This document shows, one piece after another, positions 17,257 through 25,806 of a stretch of 64,000 nt of DNA (its first letter is position 1; each line of letters starts with the position of its first letter). The notes under the pieces were generated by a model, which saw only the letters and a program-made list of their open reading frames with translations, searched no databases and had not been told where the DNA came from. This DNA is from Duganella sp. BJB476 (GTDB lineage: Bacteria > Pseudomonadota > Gammaproteobacteria > Burkholderiales > Burkholderiaceae_D). The position numbers and the translations under genes are program-made. The stretch is from positions 310,001 through 374,000 of the forward strand of contig NZ_QVIO01000003.1 in NCBI RefSeq assembly GCF_003416895.1, written 5' to 3'.

Positions 17257-19947
17257 GTGGGCATCTCTTCACCAGGCATCGGCTCGAACATCCCGGTCGA
17301 CTCCATCGTCAGCAAGCTGATGGCGGTCGAGTCGGCGCCGCTGGCCGATTACGACAAGAAGTCGGCCAGTTATCTGGCGCAGGTGTCCGCGTTCGGCAAT
17401 CTATCCGGCGCGCTGGGCTCGTTCCAGACCGCGCTGGCCGGCCTGACCTCGGTCTCCAGCTTCCAGACCCTGATCAGCGCGCCCAGCGACACCAGCGTGA
17501 TGACCGCCACCGCGGACAGTACTGCGCAGCCGGGCAACTACCGCGTCAACATCAGCCAGATCGCGCAGGCGCAAACGCTGGCCTCGACCGGCTACAAGAG
17601 CACCACGGCCGCCATCGGCCTGGGCGCCAAGACCACCATCAATTTTTCGCTCGGCACCACCAGCGGCGGCACGTTCGGCATCGCCGGCACCCAGCTCGGC
17701 GCCAGCCTGTCGAGCGGCGGCGTGTCGACCGGCTCGCTCAGCATCAACAACACCGCGATCGCCACCGACGGTTCCACCCGCAGCGCGCGCCTGCTGGCTG
17801 ACGCCGTCAACGCCAAGAGCAGCACCACCGGCGTGTCGGCCAAGGCCTCCGCCACCGCCACCGACGTCACCCTGTTCGGCGCCGCCGGCGCTTCCAGCTT
17901 CGGCAATGTCGACACCAGCGGCGGCGGCACCTATAAACTGACGGTCGGCGGCGTGGAAATCGCCGCCCAGGCGACCGGCGTGGCGGCCGGCGCGGCCGGC
18001 GGCGTCACCGCCGCCTCGCTCGATGCCGCCCTGGCGCCGACCACCGCCGTCGGCCGCGCGCTGGCCGACGCCAACATCACCATCAAAGGCACGGCCGTCG
18101 GCGGCGACCTGCAATTCCTCAATGCGGACGGCAGCAACATCGCCATCGCCGAAGCCGTCGACGGCAGCGTCACCGGCGGGATCGGCAACAGCGGCACGGC
18201 CAACATCGGTTCCAGCACGACGGCGGTCGGCGCCATTACGCTGGTGTCGGCGGACGGCAGCCCCATCACCGTCGGCGGCACCGATCCGTCCAAGGCCGGC
18301 TTTACCGCCGGCGTCGGCGGCGCCTATCTCGGCGCCAGTTTCGCGGCCGATTCCAGCCGCACCAGCGGCAACATCGTCATCGACAGCTCGAACAATACGC
18401 TGCAGGGCATCATGGCGGCGATCAACAAGGGCAACTTCGGCGTCACCGCCAGCATCATCTCGGACGGCTCGACCGGCACCAACGCCACCCCGAATCACCT
18501 GATCCTGACCTCGTCGGCGACCGGCGCCAGTTCGACCATGAAGATCACCCTGGCCGGCTCCGGCGGCAATCCGCCGGACGACAAACTGGCTGCCCTGCTG
18601 GGCTACGATCCGGGCGGCGTGCAGAACCTGAGCCAGAAGGCGGCGGCGGCCGATACGCTGGCCACCGTCAACGGCATCGCCGTCACCAGCCCCAGCACCG
18701 GCATCAACGGCGCCATCAGCGGCATCAGCATCAACGCCCTCAAGGTCGGCAGTTCGTCGCTGTCGGTGAGCAAGGACAGCGGTTCGTTGACCACCTCGGT
18801 CAACGGCTTCGTCAAGGCCTACAACGACTTGAGCGGCCAGATCGCCCAGCTGGGCGCCTACGATCCGGACACCAAGACCGGCGGTCCGCTGCTGGGCGAT
18901 ACCACCCTGCGCAATCTGCAAGCCTCGATCCGCCGTCAACTGGGCACTTCGATCACCGGCTTGCAGGGCACCAGCCTGACCAATCTGTCGCAGATCGGCA
19001 TCTCGTTCCAGAAGGATGGCACGCTGAGCCTGGACAACACCAAGCTGCAAAAGGCCGTGACCAACAACTTCAGCGACATCGCCGGCCTGTTCGCGGCGGT
19101 CGGCCATGGCAGCGATCCGGACGTCAAGTTCGTCAGCTCCGGCACCAACAGCAAGGCCGGCGATTACGCGATCGACATCACCCAGCTGGCCACCCAGGGC
19201 ACGCTGCAGGGCACCGCCGTGCTGCCGGCCGAAACCGTGATCGATACCGACACCACCTGGACCGTGACGCTGAACGACACCAAGCCGGCCACGCTGTCCA
19301 ACACCGCCACCATTTCGCTGCCGGCCGGCAGCTACAATCCCAGCCAGCTGGCCACGCTGCTGCAATCGTCGATCAACGGCGTCAGCGCGTTTGCCAGCGC
19401 CGGCGCCACCGTCAGCGCCACCATCGGCGACGATGGCAAGCTCAAGCTCGCTTCGACCAACTACGGCGCGAAATCGAACATCCATGTCGCCACGGCGACC
19501 GGCACCGACATCTCGGCCGCATTCGGCACCGGCGTGCCGGTCGACGGCCTGGACGTGGCCGGCACCATCGGCGGCTACACCGCCACCGGCAGCGGCCAGA
19601 CCCTGACCGGTTCGCCGGGCGCGCCGGTCGACGGGCTGAAGTTGACGATTACCGGCGACACCACCGGCTCGCGCGGCAGTTTCGGCTTCTCCCAGGGGTA
19701 TGCCTACCAGCTCAACTCGCTGGCGGCCGGCTACCTGGGCTCCACCGGCGCGATCAACAGCCGCACCGTCGGCCTGAACAACTCGGTGAAGGATGTCGCC
19801 AAGCAGAGGGACGCCTTCGCCGCCCGCCTGACCGATATCGAAGCGCGCTACCGCGCGCAGTACACGGCGCTCGATACGTCGATCGCCAGCATGAATACCA
19901 CCGCGTCATTCTTGACGCAACAGTTCGCGGCGCTTGCCAAGCAATAG
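17257..19947 (+). CDS. fliD: Flagellar filament cap protein FliD, unusually long
   Basis: Caps the filament tip and folds incoming flagellin. 896 residues from a GTG start with AGGAG upstream; family members are more often about 450-670. The N-terminal FliD_N domain (GISSPGIGSNIPVDSIVSKLMAVE ... QTALAGLTSVSSFQTLISAP) and the C-terminal helical region (GYAYQLNSLAAGYL, KQRDAFAARLTDIEARYRAQY, TASFLTQQFAALAKQ) are intact. The extra length lies in Gly/Thr/Ser-rich middle domains, including a second segment (near residues 630-800: AGDYAIDITQLATQGTLQG) that echoes the N-terminal PGNYRVNISQIAQAQTLAS. It has its own sigma-28 promoter, and fliS and fliT follow. Confidence 0.95.
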   Translation: MGISSPGIGSNIPVDSIVSKLMAVESAPLADYDKKSASYLAQVSAFGNLSGALGSFQTALAGLTSVSSFQTLISAPSDTSVMTATADSTAQPGNYRVNISQIAQAQTLASTGYKSTTAAIGLGAKTTINFSLGTTSGGTFGIAGTQLGASLSSGGVSTGSLSINNTAIATDGSTRSARLLADAVNAKSSTTGVSAKASATATDVTLFGAAGASSFGNVDTSGGGTYKLTVGGVEIAAQATGVAAGAAGGVTAASLDAALAPTTAVGRALADANITIKGTAVGGDLQFLNADGSNIAIAEAVDGSVTGGIGNSGTANIGSSTTAVGAITLVSADGSPITVGGTDPSKAGFTAGVGGAYLGASFAADSSRTSGNIVIDSSNNTLQGIMAAINKGNFGVTASIISDGSTGTNATPNHLILTSSATGASSTMKITLAGSGGNPPDDKLAALLGYDPGGVQNLSQKAAAADTLATVNGIAVTSPSTGINGAISGISINALKVGSSSLSVSKDSGSLTTSVNGFVKAYNDLSGQIAQLGAYDPDTKTGGPLLGDTTLRNLQASIRRQLGTSITGLQGTSLTNLSQIGISFQKDGTLSLDNTKLQKAVTNNFSDIAGLFAAVGHGSDPDVKFVSSGTNSKAGDYAIDITQLATQGTLQGTAVLPAETVIDTDTTWTVTLNDTKPATLSNTATISLPAGSYNPSQLATLLQSSINGVSAFASAGATVSATIGDDGKLKLASTNYGAKSNIHVATATGTDISAAFGTGVPVDGLDVAGTIGGYTATGSGQTLTGSPGAPVDGLKLTITGDTTGSRGSFGFSQGYAYQLNSLAAGYLGSTGAINSRTVGLNNSVKDVAKQRDAFAARLTDIEARYRAQYTALDTSIASMNTTASFLTQQFAALAKQ

Positions 19948-19975
19948 CCGCTGACGCTTTAACAGGAGACAGAGT

Positions 19976-20410
19976 ATGTTTGGATCTCGACAAACTGGCG
20001 TGAACGCCTATGCCAAGGTTGGCATGGAAACCGGCGTGGTCGCCGCCAGTCCCCACAAGCTGATCGTCATGCTGTTCGACGGCGCCATGGTGGCCTTGAA
20101 CGCCGCGCTGGCCGGCATGCGCAATGGCGACATCGGCGAGAAGGGCAAATCGATCTCCAAGGCCATCATGATCATCGACAGCGGCCTGCGCGCCGCGCTC
20201 GACAAAAAGGCCGGCGGCGAGATCGCCGAGGGCCTGGACGCGCTGTACGAATACATGAGCGCACGCCTGCTGACGGCCAACCTGAACAACGATCCAGCGA
20301 TCCTGGAGGAAGTGCAGCGCCTGCTGACCGAGTTGCGCGACGCCTGGAATGCGATCGCCGACACCCCTGCCGCCACCGGCATCCGCCCTACCAATCTCGC
20401 GAGCGCCTGA
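19976..20410 (+). CDS. fliS: Flagellin export chaperone FliS
   Basis: Binds the C-terminus of unassembled flagellin in the cytoplasm. 144 residues, all helical in character, with the family hallmarks YAKVGMETGVVAASPHKLIVMLFDGAMVAL and ADIGEKGKSISKA-like region. Ribosome-binding site ACAGGAG lies ahead of the ATG. The gene begins 28 nt after fliD and ends 3 nt before fliT, so the three are co-transcribed. Confidence 0.95.
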   Translation: MFGSRQTGVNAYAKVGMETGVVAASPHKLIVMLFDGAMVALNAALAGMRNGDIGEKGKSISKAIMIIDSGLRAALDKKAGGEIAEGLDALYEYMSARLLTANLNNDPAILEEVQRLLTELRDAWNAIADTPAATGIRPTNLASA

Positions 20411-20413
20411 TTC

Positions 20414-20743
20414 ATGATGACCAGCCAAGATATCCTTTCCGTGTACGCCGCCATGGCCGAGCTGACCGAACAGATGGTGCAGGCCGCCACCAGCAGCGAC
20501 TGGGACCAGCTGGTGTTGCTGGAGCAGCGCTGCGCCGCCCACGTGCAGGCGCTGCGCGCACAGGAACCGGCGCAGCCGATGCAGGGCGCCGAGCGCGAAC
20601 GCAAGATCAGCCTGATCCGCCAGATGCTCAACGCCGACCGCCAGATCCGCGACCTGACCATGCCGTGGATGGCGCAACTGTCCAAACTGATCAACGCCAC
20701 CGGCACTGAACGGCGCGTGATTAACGCCTACGGCAGCGTCTAA
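20414..20743 (+). CDS. fliT: FliT-like flagellar export chaperone
   Basis: 109 residues, helical: YAAMAELTEQMVQAATSSDWDQLVLLEQRCAAHVQAL matches the FliT fold region, which binds FliD and, in enterics, FlhDC. Two ATGs in tandem (20414 and 20417) are both possible starts. Position immediately after fliS supports the call more strongly than sequence, since FliT is poorly conserved. Confidence 0.8.
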   Translation: MMTSQDILSVYAAMAELTEQMVQAATSSDWDQLVLLEQRCAAHVQALRAQEPAQPMQGAERERKISLIRQMLNADRQIRDLTMPWMAQLSKLINATGTERRVINAYGSV

Positions 20744-20757
20744 AGCAGGGGCGCGCC

Positions 20758-22392
20758 ATGCTGCCGCCCGTGGTCACCATCCTGCCGGTCGGTCCGGCGG
20801 CCGATGTCGGCGGCGTCGCGCCGGTCGGCGACGGCCGCCAGGCGGCCTTTCAGCGCGCGCTGCAAAGCCTGGTCGGCCAGTCGGTCACGGCCGAAGTGCT
20901 GTCCAAGTTCAACGACGGCAGCTTCCTGGTCAAGGTGGCCGACAACGCGGTGCGCATGATGCTGCCGCCGGAAGTGCAGGTCGGCGCCGAAGTGCCGCTG
21001 ACCGTGCTGACCGCCAATCCCCGTCCCACTTTCCAGCTCGGCAATAACAGCCCCGGCAGCTCGGCCACGCTGGTCTACAGTGAACCCGCCGAGGCCGGCG
21101 ACGGCCTGTACTCGCCCGCCCTGCCCTCGCAAGACGCGCCGGCCGCCCTGCCGCCCACGCCCCGCCCACCGGCCGGCGCCGCGACGCCGGGCCAGCCGGC
21201 CACGCCCGGCGCGAGCGGCGCCGCAGCGGGCCTGCCGGCCGAGGCGGACGGACTGCCGGGCCAGCTCAAACCGGGCACGCCGGCGGCCGCCGGAACGCCG
21301 GCCGGCACGGCCGCGCCGGCGACGGGCGCAGCGCAAGCCGCAGCCGCTGCGGCAGGCGCCGCCGGCGCCACTGCGGAAACCGCCGAAAATCCGGCCACAA
21401 CGGCAGGCCGTCCCGCCAACACGCCGGCGGCTACCGCCAGCACGGCGACGCCGGCCACGACGGCGCCAGGCACAGCCGCAACGCCAACCGCCGCCGGTGC
21501 TGCTGCCGTGGCCACCGACGCCCGTGCCGCGGCACCAGCCGCTGGCGCCGGTGCCGCCCCCCAGGCTGGCGCCGCCGCCGCGCAAAGCGCCGGCGGCGCG
21601 GCCCCGACTGAAGCAGTCAAACCGCAAAGCCTGGCCGCCACCTTGCTCGGCAAGGCGCCGCTGACGCCGTCCAACGAATTGCCCGACCTCGACCCCAGCA
21701 CGCCGCAAGCGACGCTGAGCAACACCGCCCGCGTGCTGACCACCGTCCTCAGCACCGCACAGGGCAGCGCCGGCGCGCAACTGGCGCTGGTCGGCAAGAG
21801 CGCGCTGTTCGGCAACGCCGCGCCGGCCGCAGAACAGCTGGCGCAAAAACTGCAAGACACCATCTCGCAAAGCGGCCTGTTCTACGAGTCGCATGTCACC
21901 GAATGGGCCAAGGGCGAGCGCACCCTGCCCGAGCTGATGCGCGAGCCGCAGATGCAGCGCATGCTGCAAAGCGGCGAAAGCGCCGCCCGCGCCGCCGCCA
22001 GCGGTCCCGACCTGAGCGCCGCGCAACTGATCAACCAGCAACTGCACACCCACGAGCAAGGCCGGGTGCAATGGAACGGCGAAGCGTGGCCGGGCCAGCA
22101 CATGCAGTGGGAAATCCGCCGCGAACAGCGCGAAGGCCGCAAGGACGAGGGCAATGGCGCCGACGGCGAACCCGAACAAGTCTGGCGCAGCGGCGTACGC
22201 TTCCGCTTCCCGATGCTGGGCGCGGTGTCGGCGGCGGTGACGCTGATCGGCGGCCAGGTGCATATCCAGGTGCAAGCCGACGACGGCGACACCGCCGACA
22301 CCCTGCGCGCCTACGCCAGCCAGCTGGAGCAGGCAATGGAGGCGGCCGGCGCGCCGCTGTCCTCGCTGACCATCGGCCAGGAGCCGCCATGA
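20758..22392 (+). CDS. FliK-like hook-length-control family protein (second FliK-type gene)
   Basis: 544 residues. The N-terminal ~110 residues form a conserved block (FQRALQSLVGQSVTAEVLSKFNDGSFLVKV). A long Ala/Pro/Thr-rich linker spans about 115-300. The C-terminal domain (about 430-540) resembles the FliK substrate-switch domain (FRFPMLGAVSAAVTLIGGQVHIQVQADDGDTADTL). It is distinct from the canonical fliK at 29491. It overlaps by 4 bp (ATGA) with a FlhB-tail gene, and FliK/FlhB-type pairs interact in export specificity switching, so these two may act together. Whether it affects hook or another length is unknown. Confidence 0.75.
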   Translation: MLPPVVTILPVGPAADVGGVAPVGDGRQAAFQRALQSLVGQSVTAEVLSKFNDGSFLVKVADNAVRMMLPPEVQVGAEVPLTVLTANPRPTFQLGNNSPGSSATLVYSEPAEAGDGLYSPALPSQDAPAALPPTPRPPAGAATPGQPATPGASGAAAGLPAEADGLPGQLKPGTPAAAGTPAGTAAPATGAAQAAAAAAGAAGATAETAENPATTAGRPANTPAATASTATPATTAPGTAATPTAAGAAAVATDARAAAPAAGAGAAPQAGAAAAQSAGGAAPTEAVKPQSLAATLLGKAPLTPSNELPDLDPSTPQATLSNTARVLTTVLSTAQGSAGAQLALVGKSALFGNAAPAAEQLAQKLQDTISQSGLFYESHVTEWAKGERTLPELMREPQMQRMLQSGESAARAAASGPDLSAAQLINQQLHTHEQGRVQWNGEAWPGQHMQWEIRREQREGRKDEGNGADGEPEQVWRSGVRFRFPMLGAVSAAVTLIGGQVHIQVQADDGDTADTLRAYASQLEQAMEAAGAPLSSLTIGQEPP

Positions 22393-22721
22393 CCGACGAC
22401 CTGCCGCGCCGCCCGCTGCAGCAGGCGGTGGCCCTGACCTACGAGAACGGCGCGCCGGCGCCCAAGGTGGTGGCCAAGGGCCGCGGGCTGGTGGCCGAGC
22501 AGATCATCAGCGTGGCGCTGGAGGCCGGCGTGTTCATCCACGAGTCCAAGGAGCTTGTATCTCTGCTCATGGATGTAGATCTAGATCAACAAATTCCGCC
22601 AACGCTCTATAGGACGATTGCGGAACTATTAGCGTGGCTATATCATATTGAATCAGCGCAAAAGTCTGGATTGCCGCTTCCAGCGGCGCCGGACACCAGC
22701 ATCCCCCTTACAGAAACTTGA
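22389..22721 (+). CDS. FlhB cytoplasmic-domain-like protein (FlhX type)
   Basis: 110 residues, start overlapping the previous stop as ATGA. It resembles the C-terminal domain of FlhB/EscU/YscU switch proteins (AVALTYENGAPAPKVVAKGRGLVAEQIISVALEAGVFIHE, then IPPTLYRTIAELLAWLYHIE). It lacks the membrane part and the autocleavage NPTH motif, as do FlhX proteins that can partly replace the FlhB C-terminal fragment. The 3' half (from about 22550) changes abruptly to AT-rich codons (AGG, TTA, CTA, GTA), unlike the upstream half and most neighbours. Confidence 0.82.
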   Translation: MTDDLPRRPLQQAVALTYENGAPAPKVVAKGRGLVAEQIISVALEAGVFIHESKELVSLLMDVDLDQQIPPTLYRTIAELLAWLYHIESAQKSGLPLPAAPDTSIPLTET

Positions 22722-22727
22722 CGCCCG

Positions 22728-23486
22728 ATGTACCCACACTTTCAGGATGCGGAATTGGAAAACTGGCACGATTTTGAAGTCGAATCACGGAAGGAGATCA
22801 TCTCCTTGCTGCGCGGTATCGGCGAAAAGAATCAACTGATCCGCATGCTGATCCATGGCGAGTCCGACGTCTGCGTGACCTCGATCCTGGAAGTGGACGA
22901 GCAGAACAGCACCGTCTACCTGGATTGCTCGATCGACCGCGAGCAGAACAAGCGCATCCTGGCTTCGCGCCGGCTGTCGTTCGAGACCACGCTGGACAAG
23001 GTGCGCATCCTGTTTGGCGCCGACCGCATCGAGACGGCGACCTTCGAAGGCAATCCGGCGTTCAAGATCGTCGTGCCGCCGACGCTGATCCGCCTGCAGC
23101 GGCGCGAGTACTACCGGATTGCGACGCCGGTGACCAACCCGGTGCGGGTGCTGATCCCGCTGCCGGAAGAGCTGGGCGGCAGCACCACCTTCCCGCTGGC
23201 CGACATCAGCTGCGGCGGCATCGCCATCCTGGACAACAAGATGATCCTGGGCGACGCCATCGGCCGCAACTACCTCGATTGCAAGATCGACCTGCCGGAA
23301 GTGGGCCAGGTGGCGACCTCGCTGCAGATCCGCAACTCGCTGGACCTGACGCTGCTCAACAACAAGACCAACCGCCGCCTGGGCTGCGAGTTCGTCAACA
23401 TCTCGCGCGGCATGCTGTCCTACGTGCAGCGCTACATCACCAAGCTGGAACGCGAACGCAACGCCCGCATCGCCGGCCTGATCTAA
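22728..23486 (+). CDS. ycgR: Flagellar brake protein, PilZ c-di-GMP receptor
   Basis: 252 residues. The N-terminal YcgR-type domain (EIISLLRGIGEKNQLIRMLIHGE ... EVDEQNSTVYLDCS) is followed by a PilZ domain. The c-di-GMP-binding RxxxR motif is visible in QRREYYRIATP and the DxSxxG motif in ADISCGGIAI. When bound to c-di-GMP such proteins act on the motor/stator and slow rotation. It is 6 nt from the FlhX gene and convergent with fliE: the last 4 bp (23483-23486) overlap the fliE stop. The first ~80 bp share the AT-rich patch of the preceding gene. Confidence 0.93.
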   Translation: MYPHFQDAELENWHDFEVESRKEIISLLRGIGEKNQLIRMLIHGESDVCVTSILEVDEQNSTVYLDCSIDREQNKRILASRRLSFETTLDKVRILFGADRIETATFEGNPAFKIVVPPTLIRLQRREYYRIATPVTNPVRVLIPLPEELGGSTTFPLADISCGGIAILDNKMILGDAIGRNYLDCKIDLPEVGQVATSLQIRNSLDLTLLNNKTNRRLGCEFVNISRGMLSYVQRYITKLERERNARIAGLI

Positions 23487-23827
23487 ACCTGCATGTTCAT
23501 GATGTCGTGATAGGCTGAGACCAGCTTATTGCGCACCTGAATGGTGGCCTGGAAGTTGATGCTGGCCTTCTGCATCGAAATCATCATGTCCGACAGGTTG
23601 ACGCTGTCGTCGCCCATCGCGAATTTCTTGCCCATGTCGTCGGCCTGCACCTGGCTGGTGTTGACGCCGTCCAGCGCGTTTTTCAGCGCGTCGGAAAACT
23701 CCACCTTGGCCGCCGGCGGCGCTTCGGTCTTGATCACCGGCGGCGTCAGCCCCGGACGCGTGGCGTGCGCCTTCAACTGGGCGATCATGGCCTGGATCTG
23801 GCTGCCGTCGATTCCACCTGTTTTCAT
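23483..23827 (-). CDS. fliE: Flagellar hook-basal body complex protein FliE
   Basis: MS-ring/rod junction protein, exported early. 114 residues from ATG 23827, chosen because a strong GGAGG (23833-23837 on the complementary strand) sits 5 nt upstream. An in-frame ATG at 23860 would add MFHGSNKMEDG, unlike the family. The C-terminal signature is clear: KFAMGDDSVNLSDMMISMQKASINFQATIQVRNKLVSAY. It is transcribed divergently from fliF, the common arrangement in betaproteobacteria. Confidence 0.93.
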   Translation of the reverse strand: MKTGGIDGSQIQAMIAQLKAHATRPGLTPPVIKTEAPPAAKVEFSDALKNALDGVNTSQVQADDMGKKFAMGDDSVNLSDMMISMQKASINFQATIQVRNKLVSAYHDIMNMQV

Positions 23828-23930
23828 CCCATCCTCCATCTTGTTGCTGCCGTGGAACAAATTCCAACGACATAGCCGAGCGCGGCGTTACAATACGGCA
23901 CGGCTCTATCAGTGCTGCCAGAATACCAAG

Positions 23931-23946
23931 GGCAAGGCCAGTCCCC
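23931..23946 (-). promoter_or_regulatory. Candidate sigma-54 promoter for fliE
   Basis: On the minus strand GGGGACTGGCCTTGCC has the GG-N10-GC geometry of sigma-54 promoters, with AC and TTGC elements in place (consensus TGGCACG-N4-TTGCW). It would start transcription ~90 nt upstream of fliE. No sigma-54 activator gene is in the window, so this is tentative. Confidence 0.35.
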
Positions 23947-23963
23947 ATGGCCGAGCAGGACCG

Positions 23964-23989
23964 TAAACGGCGCTCTGTTTGGCCGATTG
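23964..23989 (+). promoter_or_regulatory. Candidate sigma-28-like promoter for fliF
   Basis: TAAA (23964-23967), 14 nt, then GCCGATTG (23982-23989). The -10 element is good (6/8), but the spacer is 1 nt shorter than at the fliC/fliD/flgM/flgK sites and the rest of the -35 is weak. The fliF ATG is 66 nt further on. Confidence 0.35.
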
Positions 23990-24054
23990 ATTTGCCCGCA
24001 GCCGGGCAATAATGGCTCATCCTCTCTAGAACCTCGCACCGGAAACCAACCATC

Positions 24055-25806
24055 ATGGCCGTAGCCGAACAAATCGACAACGACACAGCAGCCGACGCCG
24101 CGGATGACGGTGCCGAGAAGCTGCCCTTCATCCAGACGCCGATGGGCCGCAATTTCCTGCGCGCAGCCGGCGCGGCGGCCATCGCCGCCATCCTGCTCGG
24201 CCTGTGGCTGTGGAACAAGCCGCCCGACTACGGCGTGCTGTTCTCCAACTTCACCGACCGCGACGGCGGCGCCATCACGGCCGAACTGGACAAACTGAAC
24301 GTCAAGCACAAGTTTTCCGAGAACGGCACCGCCATCCTGGTGCCGACCGAGCAGGTGCACGATATCCGCCTGAAACTGGCGGCCCAGGGCTTGCCCAAGG
24401 GCGGCAACGTCGGCTTCGAGCTGATGGAAAACCAGAAGCTGGGCGTGTCCCAGTTCCTCGAACAGGTCAACTACCAGCGCGCGCTGGAAGGCGAACTGGC
24501 GCGCTCGATCCAGTCGCTGGCCGCGATCGAAAACGCCCGCGTCCACCTGGCGCTGCCCAAGCCGTCGGTGTTCGTGCGCGACCAGCAAAAGCCGACCGCC
24601 TCGGTCATCGTCACGCTGCACCCGAACCGCCAGCTCGACCCGGCCCAGACCGCCGCAATCGTGCACCTGGTCGCCTCCAGCGTGCCGGAACTGCTGCCGG
24701 CCAACGTCAGCGTCATCGACCAGGCCGGCAACCTGATTTCCGACCAGAACAAGAACGGCAGCGCCGGCCTCAACGCCAAGAACATGGACGAGACCCAGCT
24801 CAAGTATGTCAAGGACATGCAGCTGCAGGTCATCAAGCAGGTCGAATCGATCATCATCCCCATCGTCGGCGAAGGCAATGTGCGCGCCGAAGCCACCGCC
24901 GACGTCGACTTCGCCCAGATCGAGCAGGCCGCCGAAACCTACAAGCCGAACTCGCCGCCGGCCGCCTCCGCCATCCGCAGCCAGCAGAGCAGCGAAACCA
25001 ACGGCAACAGCGGCAACAACAATCCGGGCGGCATCCCTGGCGCGCTGTCGAACCAGCCGCCGGGCACCGCTACCGCGCCGTTGACCCAGACCGCCGGCTC
25101 GCCGACCGGCACCGCGCCGGCGCCGGGCACGCCGCCGGGCGCGGCCGGGACCAGCACGGCCACCGGCCCCAACCACAAGGAATCGACCACCAACTACGAA
25201 GTCGACAAGACCGTGCGCTACGAGCAGCGCGGCATGGGCGGCCTGCGCCGCATGACGGTGGCGGTGGTGGTCAATTACAAACGCATCGTCGGCAAGGATG
25301 GCAAAGTCACCATCAAGGCCTATACTCCTGAAGAGATGGCCAAGATTAACGACCTGGTCAAGCAGGCCATGGGCTACAACCAGGACCGCGGCGACGCCGT
25401 CAGCGTGGCCAATTCGCCGTTCGACGGCGTCGACAAACCGTTCGAACCGCCGCCGGAATGGTGGCGCGATCCGGCAAACTTGCCGATGGCCAAGGATCTG
25501 GCGAAGTTCCTGATCACCGCGCTGATCTTGCTGTACATCGTGCTGCGTATCGTCAAGCCGATGATGCGTCCGGTGTTCAAGAAGATCGACGAGATCAACG
25601 CCCCGGAGCCGGAGCCGGAAGAGCCGGAGGAAGTGGTCGAGGACGGCCCGGACGAGGCCCTCATCGCCGAAGAAGAACTGCGCAAGATGGAAGAAAACAC
25701 CGTGCGCTCTTACCGCGAAAATCTGGCCATGGCCAAGAAACTGGCCACCGAGGATCCGCGCATCGTTGCCAACGTGATCAAAGAATGGATAGGCGCAAAT
25801 GACTGA
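24055..25806 (+). CDS. fliF: Flagellar MS-ring protein FliF
   Basis: 583 residues. An N-terminal cytoplasmic tail precedes the first membrane helix (about 38-62: NFLRAAGAAAIAAILLGLWLW). The periplasmic ring-building domains include DYGVLFSNFTDRDGGAI and VSQFLEQVNYQRALEGELARSIQSL. A Gly/Pro/Thr-rich loop follows (about 305-375), then the second helix (about 480-500: FLITALILLYIVLRIVKPM) and the C-terminal FliG-binding tail ending KEWIGAND. The ring anchors the C-ring and export gate. It overlaps fliG by 8 bp, starting a tightly packed fliFGHIJK unit. Confidence 0.97.
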   Translation: MAVAEQIDNDTAADAADDGAEKLPFIQTPMGRNFLRAAGAAAIAAILLGLWLWNKPPDYGVLFSNFTDRDGGAITAELDKLNVKHKFSENGTAILVPTEQVHDIRLKLAAQGLPKGGNVGFELMENQKLGVSQFLEQVNYQRALEGELARSIQSLAAIENARVHLALPKPSVFVRDQQKPTASVIVTLHPNRQLDPAQTAAIVHLVASSVPELLPANVSVIDQAGNLISDQNKNGSAGLNAKNMDETQLKYVKDMQLQVIKQVESIIIPIVGEGNVRAEATADVDFAQIEQAAETYKPNSPPAASAIRSQQSSETNGNSGNNNPGGIPGALSNQPPGTATAPLTQTAGSPTGTAPAPGTPPGAAGTSTATGPNHKESTTNYEVDKTVRYEQRGMGGLRRMTVAVVVNYKRIVGKDGKVTIKAYTPEEMAKINDLVKQAMGYNQDRGDAVSVANSPFDGVDKPFEPPPEWWRDPANLPMAKDLAKFLITALILLYIVLRIVKPMMRPVFKKIDEINAPEPEPEEPEEVVEDGPDEALIAEEELRKMEENTVRSYRENLAMAKKLATEDPRIVANVIKEWIGAND

